A stretch of 64,000 nucleotides of DNA, taken from positions 62,001 to 126,000 of the forward strand of contig JAVFAS010000002.1 of the NCBI GenBank assembly GCA_034002405.1. The letters run 5' to 3'. Position 1 is the stretch's first letter. Each line of letters begins with the position of its first letter. The notes below the pieces were generated by a model. It made no database searches. It worked only from the letters and a program-made list of their open reading frames with translations, and was not told the origin of the DNA. This DNA comes from SZUA-365 sp034002405 (lineage in GTDB: Bacteria; Bacteroidota; Ignavibacteria; SZUA-365). Below, one piece after another: positions 16,177 through 24,262 of this stretch. The position numbers were made by a program, and so were the translations under genes.

Positions 16177-18393
16177 TCAGTCACACAGGAGTACGAACTG
16201 CTGGATTTCGCCATTGGGGATGATGAAAACCTGACACGCCATCGACGCGCCCGCCAGCGGCAGCGAAAGCGTCGTGCCGCTCTCCTTGAGCGAAAGAAGC
16301 GACGCGAGGAAATCCGCGGCGTCCTCCGGGAAAAGGAGTTTCAGATCTTGCTCACCTGATTGCTGGAGCCGGGGAAACCGCGCCCGAGCCGCGGCGTTGG
16401 CGTGCAGCACCCTCGCCTCGTCGTAAAACCGGGCGATGCGGGTTTCGGCCTTTGCCCGTGGCCCGAAGCGGGGCACCTCGAGTCGCAGGACGGCGGGTCG
16501 GTCTTCACCCGCATCCATGGAGGCCGCCGGGGGAACGGTCATCGAATGGTCCGCGGCCGCCGCGGGTGCATCGGCCGCCGCGGGTGCATCGAGTGCCGCG
16601 GTCGCTGCCGCGTCGGTTCGGTCGGTGCGGTATGCCACGTAGAGAAGCTCCTCGTGTTCCGACGCACCGAGAACCGGGACGATACGCCAGCGCCAGTGCA
16701 TCACGGTGCCCTGCCAGTCGGTGAATATCTCGTCGCCCGCGACCGATTCCCCCGCGGCGGCGCGTGACAGTTGCTGATGGATGTCGCGATGATAGGCGGC
16801 GTACATGAAGTCCGTCACGAAGGTCCCGATAATCCCCGTGCTTCGGAAGGGTTCATCGATCAATTCCAGAAACACCGCATTGGCGTCCTCGCAGCGGAAA
16901 GGTTCGCGCCGATCGAAGCGGGCGACGGCGACGGGAAGCAGATCGTGGAACGCCTCGATCATGGTCTGTTGCAATTCCATCGCTCCGCGCGCCGCGCGTA
17001 CCTCGCCGGCCTGACGCCGGATGCCGAGACCAAACGAAAACAGCACGGCGATTTCCTTGAGTCGTTCCAGCTCGGTTCCGACGAACGCATTTCGCTCCCG
17101 CGAATACATCGAGAGAAGTCCGAGTTCGCCGCCGTCGTACTGCAGCGGGAAACAGACGAGCGAATGGAGTCCCGTCCGCTCCGTCTGCATTCGCCACGGC
17201 TCATAACTCGCGTCGGTCGCGAGATCCGCCACGACCACGGGCGTGCCGGTTTTGATCGCGCGGCCGTAGGGACCGTTCCCAAACTCGCTCTCGTCATAGC
17301 GCACCCTGATTTTCATCAGGTAATCGGCCGCGTCGCCGGCACTGACGGTCGGGTGGATGCGCTCATCGGTCGCCTTCTTCACGCCCCGCCAGGCCAGGGC
17401 ATATTCTCCGGTCCGCACCAGCAGCTCGCAGAACTGCCGTTCGAGATCGTCTTCGGAACCGGCGGTGAGTACGGCCTGCACCGCCTCGCGGTACATCGTG
17501 CTCTGCCGGGTGTCGCGGCGTTGCTGTTCCTTCCGCTCGACACTGTCCTCGTACGGCCGGATGCATCCGATCGCCCCGGAGAGTGTTCCCGACTCATCGA
17601 ACAGCGGTGCGGTGTTGATCATCATCATGCGCCGCGTCCCATCGGTGGCGAGCATGTTGATGCGACGATTGGATAAGGGCTGCTCCTCGACCAGCGTGAT
17701 CATCAGCGGATGATTCGAGATGCTCAGTGGCGTCCCGTCGCTGTCGACCAGGCGCCACCGCGAGTCGGTGCACGAACGTCCGATGATCTCGCTTTTCGGA
17801 AGGCCAAGCATCCGTTCCGCGGTCACGTTGCTGTCGGTAATGCCGCCGCGGGTATCCACCACGAGCACGCCGTCGGAGATGGTGTGCATGAGGATCTGCT
17901 CCCGGGACCGCACGGTCGAGGTCAACCGCGGGTCTTCCTCGGCTTCGGTGCGTTTGCCGATGCAAAGGACGTAGTTCCGCGCTCGATAGGTGACAAACAA
18001 CGCGGTGATCTGTTTCGGCTGGAGACTGCCGTCCTTGCACACATGGGAGGTCATGAACATATCGCGTTCGCCGCTCTGCTTGAGACGCGAGACGCGTCCG
18101 AGCCACGCCGCCCGGGAGTTACCGGGATCGATGGTCGGCATGGCCATCCCGAGCAATTCCTGCTCCTCGTACCCGAGCATGTCGAGTGCGGTCTCGTTGG
18201 CATAGACGAAGCGACCGGTCTCGGTCACCAGAAAGAGTTCGTCACCTTCCGAGCCTTCCGCGAGGTCGAACAACGCCTCTTCGTCGAACTTGCCGTTCGT
18301 CCCATTCGCCGTGCTGAATTCGTCGAATTGCCGTTGCAGACGGTGAATTTCCTCGATCAATTCGGCTTTGGTCATGCGTGCGGTGTCGGTCAT
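16177..18393 (-). CDS. PAS/GAF sensor protein without a recognisable output domain
   Basis: 738 residues. A helical start (about 1-35) leads to PAS (about 40-160), a second PAS (about 175-295), GAF (about 315-480), a further PAS-like segment (about 500-615) and a C-terminal PAS-like segment (about 650-738). No HisKA, HATPase, GGDEF, EAL or DNA-binding motif is seen. A linker near residue 615 is Ala/Pro-rich and is encoded by an 18-bp unit repeated twice (16555-16590). The ATG at 18393 follows GAGAGG. It is probably cotranscribed with alr. It may act by binding a kinase; this is inference. Confidence 0.75.
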   Translation of the reverse strand: MTDTARMTKAELIEEIHRLQRQFDEFSTANGTNGKFDEEALFDLAEGSEGDELFLVTETGRFVYANETALDMLGYEEQELLGMAMPTIDPGNSRAAWLGRVSRLKQSGERDMFMTSHVCKDGSLQPKQITALFVTYRARNYVLCIGKRTEAEEDPRLTSTVRSREQILMHTISDGVLVVDTRGGITDSNVTAERMLGLPKSEIIGRSCTDSRWRLVDSDGTPLSISNHPLMITLVEEQPLSNRRINMLATDGTRRMMMINTAPLFDESGTLSGAIGCIRPYEDSVERKEQQRRDTRQSTMYREAVQAVLTAGSEDDLERQFCELLVRTGEYALAWRGVKKATDERIHPTVSAGDAADYLMKIRVRYDESEFGNGPYGRAIKTGTPVVVADLATDASYEPWRMQTERTGLHSLVCFPLQYDGGELGLLSMYSRERNAFVGTELERLKEIAVLFSFGLGIRRQAGEVRAARGAMELQQTMIEAFHDLLPVAVARFDRREPFRCEDANAVFLELIDEPFRSTGIIGTFVTDFMYAAYHRDIHQQLSRAAAGESVAGDEIFTDWQGTVMHWRWRIVPVLGASEHEELLYVAYRTDRTDAAATAALDAPAAADAPAAAADHSMTVPPAASMDAGEDRPAVLRLEVPRFGPRAKAETRIARFYDEARVLHANAAARARFPRLQQSGEQDLKLLFPEDAADFLASLLSLKESGTTLSLPLAGASMACQVFIIPNGEIQQFVLLCD

Positions 18394-18513
18394 GAAAACC
18401 TCTCGGGATCGTGTGCGGTCACAGGGCGACGCAGCACCGCTCCGTCTCTCGGAGTGGTACTGCCGCACCGCGAAACATTCCGCGTGGACGCGGGGAACGC
18501 TTGTCGGTGCCAG

Positions 18514-20121
18514 TCAGGGCAGGATGGTGAGCAGACGGGTCGCGGTCTCGACCGACCCGTCGTGATGATGCAGTAATGCGCGGCACAGGTACACACCCGG
18601 CGAACAGTCACGGATATCGAGTGTCACGGTGCTGCTACCGTTTCCGATCCGATGAATGGACGAGCCCCCGGCGCGGCGCCCCATCATGTCGAACAGGGCG
18701 AGCTCCGCCTCGCCACCGGACCCGGCATACAGTTCCAGCCGGAGCGTGGCACCCGCGGTCGAGGGAAACGGATTCGGATAGGCATCGATGCGGAACCCGG
18801 TCGTCGCCGGAGAAGGCCCGGTCACACCGGTGGGATCAAGATCGATCAGGGCCGTATGAATGCTCAGTTCGCCCTGGTCGAGTTCGACCCATATCGGACG
18901 CACTCGTCCGTTATAGGCGGCGATTCCGTTATAATCACCGAAAAAGACCATCGGACTGGGGTAGAACGCCACGTCACTCAACCGCTGGTTCGAGAAGGTT
19001 TCCCCGCCATCGGTCGAACGGGCAAGATAGACGTCGGTCGAATCGGTCGCGTAGGCCCGGCGATCGTGAAACACAATCCAGAGGTCGCCGGTGATGGGAT
19101 CGACCGTCGCCCAGGTAAAAAACTGGTCTCGTCCGTTTCCCACGTCGTCATCGTTGACCCGGATGGGCGCGGACCAGGTCTCCCCGCGGTCCGTCGATTT
19201 CAAGATAAACACATCCGGATCGCCATTTCTCACGTCAACCCAGTTGACGTAGATCGTGCCCCGATGCGGCGACGACGAGATATCCGCCACCGTCACCGGC
19301 AGGCCATTGGACCGCGAAATCCCGGAAATATTGATATCCCAGCCTCCCGGCATGTCCGAGATCAGTTTATCGGTGCCGAAGGTGACACCGCCATCGAACG
19401 AGCGGTCGAAATACAGTCCGTCCGGTCCGGCCCACGCGAGATAGATTTCGCCGGCCGGCCCCACGGCGGGCACGGCACCTTCGACGGTTTCATCACTGTC
19501 GACGGCGTTCCCACCGGTGTCGCTGACGCGGACGAAGGGCTCGAAGCTCTCGCCGCGGTCGGTCGAGCGCGCGAAGACGATCACACTGCTGTCGGCCGGA
19601 TCCGCGCTTCCATACTTCGTGAAATCCGTCCATGCGGCATAGAGGAAACCCCGGTAGGGGCTGTCTGTCATGTCCGTGGCGAGATATTCCTTGTCCTGCA
19701 GGCTCGAACTGAACAGGCTACCGGCGCGGGCACTGTCGGAACTCGGGCCGCGAAGCTTGACCGGCGCGGACCAGGTCAGCCCGCCATCGTCGCTGCGTCG
19801 CACGATGATCGCATCCCAACCGTAGACGAGGTTCGCGATATAGGCACGGCCGGTGTGGTCGAACAGCACGGCGGGATCGCCCCACGTTCCCCCGGTCAGT
19901 TCGCCCTGCGTCCAGGTGAGACCACCGTCGAACGAGGCGTAATGCCAGCGAAGATTCGACCCCGCGATGATATTGTCGGGATCGAGCGGATTGATCGCGA
20001 TACTGACTTCCTCGGCCGAACTGCCGGGAAGATCGATGCGAACACTTCGCGGTTGTGCCGCGATGTTCGAAACAAACAACAACAGACCGGCGAGCAGCAG
20101 AGAACGTGTTCGAATGCTCAT
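18514..20121 (-). CDS. type IX secreted BNR/sialidase-like beta-propeller protein
   Basis: 535 residues. A signal peptide covers about 1-23 (ends IAAQ). A six-bladed sialidase-type propeller follows with repeated Asp-box motifs such as SDDGGLTW, STDRGETW, SFDGGVTF and STDGGETF (about 30-440). The C-terminal 80 residues (IDAYPNPF ... LALFDMMGR ... GVYLCRALL) form a Por secretion-system type A sorting domain, so it is exported by the type IX system and anchored or released at the cell surface. The sialidase Arg triad was not identified, so enzymatic activity is unproven. The ATG at 20121 begins the signal peptide. Confidence 0.85.
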   Translation of the reverse strand: MSIRTRSLLLAGLLLFVSNIAAQPRSVRIDLPGSSAEEVSIAINPLDPDNIIAGSNLRWHYASFDGGLTWTQGELTGGTWGDPAVLFDHTGRAYIANLVYGWDAIIVRRSDDGGLTWSAPVKLRGPSSDSARAGSLFSSSLQDKEYLATDMTDSPYRGFLYAAWTDFTKYGSADPADSSVIVFARSTDRGESFEPFVRVSDTGGNAVDSDETVEGAVPAVGPAGEIYLAWAGPDGLYFDRSFDGGVTFGTDKLISDMPGGWDINISGISRSNGLPVTVADISSSPHRGTIYVNWVDVRNGDPDVFILKSTDRGETWSAPIRVNDDDVGNGRDQFFTWATVDPITGDLWIVFHDRRAYATDSTDVYLARSTDGGETFSNQRLSDVAFYPSPMVFFGDYNGIAAYNGRVRPIWVELDQGELSIHTALIDLDPTGVTGPSPATTGFRIDAYPNPFPSTAGATLRLELYAGSGGEAELALFDMMGRRAGGSSIHRIGNGSSTVTLDIRDCSPGVYLCRALLHHHDGSVETATRLLTILP

Positions 20122-20246
20122 CGAATGCGGATGAATTCCGGGGGTAGCATCCGGAATGTGATGGGAGTGAATCCGGCGTTGTCGCGCCACGCCGGCGTGG
20201 TTGTGGTCAGGTTACCGTCCTGCAGAATCGGGATGCTTCCGCGATG

Positions 20247-20948
20247 TCACGTTGCCCCATTGAGATGCGTGAAGATCGTAATCGTAAAATACACACCAAA
20301 TCCAATGATCACAAGCGCGGTGATCGACGCGGCGAAACGGACGAAACCATCGGAAATGACATGGCGCCGGTTGCGCACGAACAGCGCCAGCGAGAGAAAC
20401 CAGGCCATGCTGCCGATCCCGACGGAGAAGGAAAACAGCAGTTTGTGCGCGACGCTGTCCGCGAGCAGTCCGTGCGCACTGATGAAACTCAGCACCGCCA
20501 CCCATGAAAAAAACAGGGTCGGATTCGCCAGTGTCATCGAGATGCCGATAAGAATTCCCTTGTAATGCGAGCGCTCGAAGAACCGTGTTCGCACGACCGG
20601 AAGATCCGCGAGCGTGCTGTCGTCGTCCGGAACCACCTCCTCGGTCTCCCGACCGATGCGTTTGCGTTCGAAGACTAGCATCTTCACCCCGTATCCGATC
20701 AGAAACACGGAAAACACCATTTGCACGACGGCATTCTGCAGATACGGATTCACCAGGGCGATGAGGCCGAGCGTGATAATAAGACAGTAGAAGACGTCGA
20801 CGACCACCGCTCCGACCGCGACCAGCACGCCCTTGCGGGTTTCGCCCTGCAGGGTTCGCTGCGCGACGTAAATCGACGTCGGACCAAGCGGCACCGTGAT
20901 CAGAATGCCGACGAGGATCCCAAGGACTACGGTCACGATATAGTGCAT
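20247..20948 (-). CDS. LysE/RhtB family amino-acid exporter
   Basis: 233 residues. The N terminus has the LysE pattern VLGILVGILITVPLGPTSIYVAQRTLQGETRKG in which the G-x-x-x-PG-type motif and the RK turn are visible; about six membrane segments follow. Members export amino acids or related metabolites using proton-motive force; the substrate is not predictable. I chose the ATG at 20948; a TTG upstream would add 27 residues unlike the family. It lies downstream of abgT on the same strand, separated by a 15-bp repeat array. Confidence 0.85.
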   Translation of the reverse strand: MHYIVTVVLGILVGILITVPLGPTSIYVAQRTLQGETRKGVLVAVGAVVVDVFYCLIITLGLIALVNPYLQNAVVQMVFSVFLIGYGVKMLVFERKRIGRETEEVVPDDDSTLADLPVVRTRFFERSHYKGILIGISMTLANPTLFFSWVAVLSFISAHGLLADSVAHKLLFSFSVGIGSMAWFLSLALFVRNRRHVISDGFVRFAASITALVIIGFGVYFTITIFTHLNGAT

Positions 20949-21034
20949 GCAGGACTGGCTGGTTGCTCGAATCGAAAGCGCGTGGAGGACCTGAGCCCTT
21001 GAAGCTAAGAAAATCACGTCTATGATCAAAGACG

Positions 21035-21109
21035 GCCGCGTCCCGCGCAGCCGCGTCCCGCGCAGCCGTTTTCGGCGTGGGGGCTTCGGGCGCGGCCGTT
21101 TCGGGCGTG
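21035..21109. repeat. degenerate 15-bp tandem repeat (5 copies) after abgT
   Basis: Two exact copies of GCCGCGTCCCGCGCA (21035, 21050) are followed by three diverged 15-bp copies (21065, 21080, 21095). The array lies just past the stop of the minus-strand abgT gene. Confidence 0.8.
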
Positions 21110-21116
21110 GCGGTGA

Positions 21117-22640
21117 TCAACCGACGGGTTGGTAATGCAGGGGTCCGTCGGGGCCGACGGGAATCCCGAGCAACATCCAGGCGATCAGCAGCAGTGTCCA
21201 CACAAGACCGAACACGATTGAATAGGGCAGCATGGTCGAGATGATCGTCCCAATCCCATAATTCTCATCATATTTCTCCGCATAGGCAACGATAAGCGCG
21301 AAATACGACATCATCGGGGTGATGACATTGGTCAGCGAATCACCGATACGGAACACCATCTGGGTGAGGGAAGGATGGTAGCCGAGCAGCATGAACATGG
21401 GCACGAACACCGGCGCCATGATTGCCCATTTCGCCGACGCAGATCCCATGAACATGTTGATCACCGCCGAAACGAGGATGAACGCGATCATGAGAGGAAT
21501 GCCGGTGAATCCGATATGACTCAGGAAGCCCGCGCCCTCGATCGCGACAATCAACCCCAGATTGGAGTAATTGAAGTAATAGACGAATTGTGCCGCGAAA
21601 AACACGAGCACGATATACGTCGCGAGGTGGCTCATGGAGGTGATCATCTGTTTGATGCCGTCCTTGTCCGAGCGGATCGAGCCCGTGACGAGTCCGTACA
21701 CCACCCCCGGGATCAGGAAGAACACCATGATCGCGGTGATCATCCCGTTGAAGAACGCGGAATGCAGGACACTCTGTCCGGGAATACGCAGCAAGCCATG
21801 TTCCGGAATGACCGTGACCGCGAAGGCGACAAGCACCAGCAGCACGCTGATTCCCGCCCATCGGATTCCTTTCCGTTCCGTCGGCGTCAGCTGCTCGAGC
21901 TCGATCGGTTGCTCGTTTCCCCGATACGATCCCAGCCGCGGTTCGACCAGTTTCTCCGTGACCCACGCGCCCACGATCGTGACCATGGTAGCGGAGGCGA
22001 ACATGAAGAAGATATTCGTGGCGGGGGAAATCAGGATATCGGGATCGATGATCTGCGCCGCGCTCTGCGTGAGGCCGGCAAGAACCGGATCCACGCTTCC
22101 GATGAGGAAATTCGCGCCGAATCCGCCACTGACGCCGGCAAACGCGGCCGCGAGTCCGGCGATCGGATGCCGACCAAGCGCGTGAAATATGACCGCACCC
22201 AATGGAATCAGCACGACATACCCCGCTTCCGACGCGAGATGGCTGATGATGCCTGCCGCGACGAGCGACATGGTGATCAGGCGTTGCGGCGCCTTGAGCA
22301 CGAGACCGCGGATGATCACCGTGATCAGGCCCGAGCCCTCCGCGACCCCGATACCGATCATCGCCACGAGCACCAGACCAAGCGGCGGGAAGGAGACAAA
22401 ATTCTCCTCGACGCTTTCGAACATCCAGCGGATGCCCTCGGCCGAGAGCAGGCTACGGACGTCAATCGCGTCACCCGTGCCCGGGTGAACGGCGCCGAGT
22501 CCCATGGCCGCGGTGATCGCGGAAACAATAATGACCAGGAGCGCAAGGAGTGCAAAAATCGTGGCGGGATGGGGGAGCGCGTTGCCGATGCGCTCGACCC
22601 TGTCGAGGGATCGCTGGAACAGCGAGGGTTTCTTATTCAC
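21117..22640 (-). CDS. AbgT family transporter
   Basis: 507 residues with about 11-12 membrane segments spread over the whole protein, in the order known for AbgT transporters. Family-like stretches include FSVSFPPLGLVLVAM-type sequence after the second segment and GSASAKWAIMAPVFVPM near 410. Members take up p-aminobenzoyl-glutamate or act as antimetabolite efflux pumps. The start codon is GTG at 22640. It overlaps the 3' end of the peroxidase gene by 8 bp (GTGAATAA contains the upstream TAA stop), so translation is probably coupled. Confidence 0.9.
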   Translation of the reverse strand: MNKKPSLFQRSLDRVERIGNALPHPATIFALLALLVIIVSAITAAMGLGAVHPGTGDAIDVRSLLSAEGIRWMFESVEENFVSFPPLGLVLVAMIGIGVAEGSGLITVIIRGLVLKAPQRLITMSLVAAGIISHLASEAGYVVLIPLGAVIFHALGRHPIAGLAAAFAGVSGGFGANFLIGSVDPVLAGLTQSAAQIIDPDILISPATNIFFMFASATMVTIVGAWVTEKLVEPRLGSYRGNEQPIELEQLTPTERKGIRWAGISVLLVLVAFAVTVIPEHGLLRIPGQSVLHSAFFNGMITAIMVFFLIPGVVYGLVTGSIRSDKDGIKQMITSMSHLATYIVLVFFAAQFVYYFNYSNLGLIVAIEGAGFLSHIGFTGIPLMIAFILVSAVINMFMGSASAKWAIMAPVFVPMFMLLGYHPSLTQMVFRIGDSLTNVITPMMSYFALIVAYAEKYDENYGIGTIISTMLPYSIVFGLVWTLLLIAWMLLGIPVGPDGPLHYQPVG

Positions 22641-23187
22641 TCAGCAGCTCCTCGATTCGTTGAAGGACCGTCTCGTCGAGTGGATCGGTTTTGGTCTCGA
22701 AACGCGCCACCACGGCGCCATTTCTGTCGATCAGGAATTTCGTGAAATTCCACCGGATGTCGCCGGGAAACGGAGATTCGGTGGTCAGCCACGCGTAGAG
22801 CGGATGGATATCGTCACCCTTGACACTGATCTTGGCGAACAGCGGAAAGGTGACGTCGTAGGTCGTCGCGCAGAACTCCTTGATCTGCTCGTTACTGCCG
22901 GGCTCCTGCGCTCCGAAATTGTTCGCCGGAAAGGCGAGAACGCGCAGCCCGCGGTCGGCATAGCGCCGCGACAGTTCCTCGAGCGATGCGTACTGCGGCG
23001 TGTATCCGCATTTCGATGCGGTATTGACGAGCAGCACGACCTTGCCGGCGTGCGTCCCAAGCGAGACGTCCTGCCCGTCAATGTCCTGCATCGTGAATTC
23101 GTACAGGCGCGATGCCGCCTGATCCTGCGCGTGCGCAATCATGAGCGGCGTGATAACAATCATACAGAGTGCTAAGAGGGTTTTCAT
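22633..23187 (-). CDS. secreted glutathione-peroxidase-family thiol peroxidase
   Basis: 184 residues with a signal peptide (about 1-20, ends AHAQ). The thioredoxin-like peroxidase fold carries catalytic Cys60 in ASKCGYTPQY, Gln94 in FGAQEPGS and the Trp-Asn pair in RWNFTKFLID. It is a Cys rather than selenocysteine enzyme and most likely reduces hydroperoxides using thioredoxin-like partners in the periplasm. The resolving Cys is probably that in IKEFCATTY. It starts 9 bp after the Nudix gene and overlaps abgT, forming a three-gene operon. Confidence 0.9.
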   Translation of the reverse strand: MKTLLALCMIVITPLMIAHAQDQAASRLYEFTMQDIDGQDVSLGTHAGKVVLLVNTASKCGYTPQYASLEELSRRYADRGLRVLAFPANNFGAQEPGSNEQIKEFCATTYDVTFPLFAKISVKGDDIHPLYAWLTTESPFPGDIRWNFTKFLIDRNGAVVARFETKTDPLDETVLQRIEELLSE

Positions 23188-23196
23188 AGGAGAAGC

Positions 23197-23781
23197 TCAA
23201 TCTTGGTGGTGGGTACCATGTGACAACACCGGAAGGTCTTGCAGCATTCCCAGGCGCAGGGCGGCGAGTGAGAGTCCCGCGATGGTCTTCCCGTCGCGAA
23301 CCCTCCCGTCGGCGCACATCGCCAAGGCTTCGCGAAGCGGGACCCGCAGCACGGTGATGCTTTCCTCCCCTTGCTCGAGTGCCTGCGTTCCGGCCCGAAG
23401 ATCCCGGGCGAGATACAGGTGCAGCACCTCGCTGCAGAAGCCGGGTGTGCTGAGCATGGCGGATAGTTTCTCCCAGCGCGAGGCGTGAATACCGGTTTCC
23501 TCCCGCAACTCGCGTTGCGCACAGGCAAGAGGATCCTCTCCCGGTGACAATTTCCCCGCGGGAAGCTCGATGATCTCTTCGGCGATCGGATACCGGTATT
23601 GCCGGATCAGCACGACTTCGTTGTTCGCATCGACGGCCACGGCCACGGCGCCGCCGTCATGTTCGACCACCTCCCGGACGGACTCGTATCCGCTGACATG
23701 ACGCACCTCGTCCCGCACGATGGTGAATACGCGTCCCGTATAGAGAATTTCGTGCCTGAGAACTTCAAACTGATCGCTCAT
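23197..23781 (-). CDS. Nudix hydrolase, ADP-ribose pyrophosphatase type
   Basis: 194 residues. The Nudix box G-x5-E-x7-REUxEExGU is intact: it starts at GKLSPGEDP and ends RELREETGI (about 76-98). The preceding IRQYRYPI and following STPGFCSEVLHLYLA match the ADP-ribose/sugar-nucleotide subfamily, which cleaves ADP-ribose to AMP and ribose-5-phosphate. It is first in an operon with the glutathione peroxidase and abgT. The 5' region holds the 18-bp tandem repeat and the scaffold gap. A TATATTG element near 24240 on the minus strand is a possible, distant promoter. Confidence 0.9.
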   Translation of the reverse strand: MSDQFEVLRHEILYTGRVFTIVRDEVRHVSGYESVREVVEHDGGAVAVAVDANNEVVLIRQYRYPIAEEIIELPAGKLSPGEDPLACAQRELREETGIHASRWEKLSAMLSTPGFCSEVLHLYLARDLRAGTQALEQGEESITVLRVPLREALAMCADGRVRDGKTIAGLSLAALRLGMLQDLPVLSHGTHHQD

Positions 23782-23797
23782 GAAACCCCCGTCGATG

Positions 23798-23924
23798 ATG
23801 GGAACGGTCCGGTCGCCGGATCCAGTGCGTTCGCCGGATCCAGTGCGTTCGCCGGATCCAGTGCGTTCGCCGGATCCAGTGCGTTCGCCGGATCCAGTGC
23901 GTTCGCCGGATCCAGTGCGTTCGC
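23798..23924. repeat. 18-bp tandem repeat array, left block of a duplicated 127-bp segment
   Basis: A 14-bp lead is followed by six units of the 18-bp repeat GTTCGCCGGATCCAGTGC (phase 23816, 23834 and so on), ending at the gap. The block is identical base for base to 24025-24151. No spacers are present, so it is not CRISPR. Confidence 0.95.
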
Positions 23925-24024
23925 NNNNNNNNNNNNNNNNNNNNNNNNNNNNNNNNNNNNNNNNNNNNNNNNNNNNNNNNNNNNNNNNNNNNNNNNNNNN
24001 NNNNNNNNNNNNNNNNNNNNNNNN
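23925..24024. other. scaffold gap (100 N)
   Basis: Exactly 100 undefined bases, the usual placeholder for a gap of unknown size. The identical 127-bp blocks on both sides indicate that the two contigs really overlap here. Confidence 0.98.
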
Positions 24025-24151
24025 ATGGGAACGGTCCGGTCGCCGGATCCAGTGCGTTCGCCGGATCCAGTGCGTTCGCCGGATCCAGTGCGTTCGCCGG
24101 ATCCAGTGCGTTCGCCGGATCCAGTGCGTTCGCCGGATCCAGTGCGTTCGC
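24025..24151. repeat. 18-bp tandem repeat array, right block of the duplicated 127-bp segment
   Basis: Identical to 23798-23924, including the 14-bp non-repeat lead, then leaves the array at GTTCGC-GCCC. The region from 24152 to 24262 holds the likely divergent promoters, with TATCTTGC at 24172-24179 on the plus strand. Confidence 0.95.
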
Positions 24152-24262
24152 GCCCTCTCCGCGGTTTTCCGTATCTTGCGGCATCAGGAATGCGAGACAA
24201 TGCGTTGCGCGCCGCACTGCGTGTTGGCGTCAGGCAATATAGAGAAAAACAGGGCCAGTGAA

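Noticed and set aside
18424..18470. Hairpin between the BNR and PAS/GAF genes as a terminator
   Set aside because: The stem has one wobble pair and no T-run on the minus strand, so termination is not supported.
18652..20565. 637-codon open frame on the plus strand opposite the BNR gene
   Set aside because: It is antisense to a gene with a signal peptide, Asp-boxes and a sorting domain. Its translation is rich in Arg, Gly and His and has no domain. High GC content makes long antisense frames common here.
23798..24151. CRISPR-like array
   Set aside because: The 18-bp units are contiguous with no spacers, and no cas gene is in the window. The same holds for the arrays at 9749, 27277 and 42666.
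23780..24262. Open frames reading through the 18-bp repeats and the N gap in several frames
   Set aside because: Any array of 18-bp units stays open in multiple frames. The translations are simple repeats, and the region includes undefined bases.
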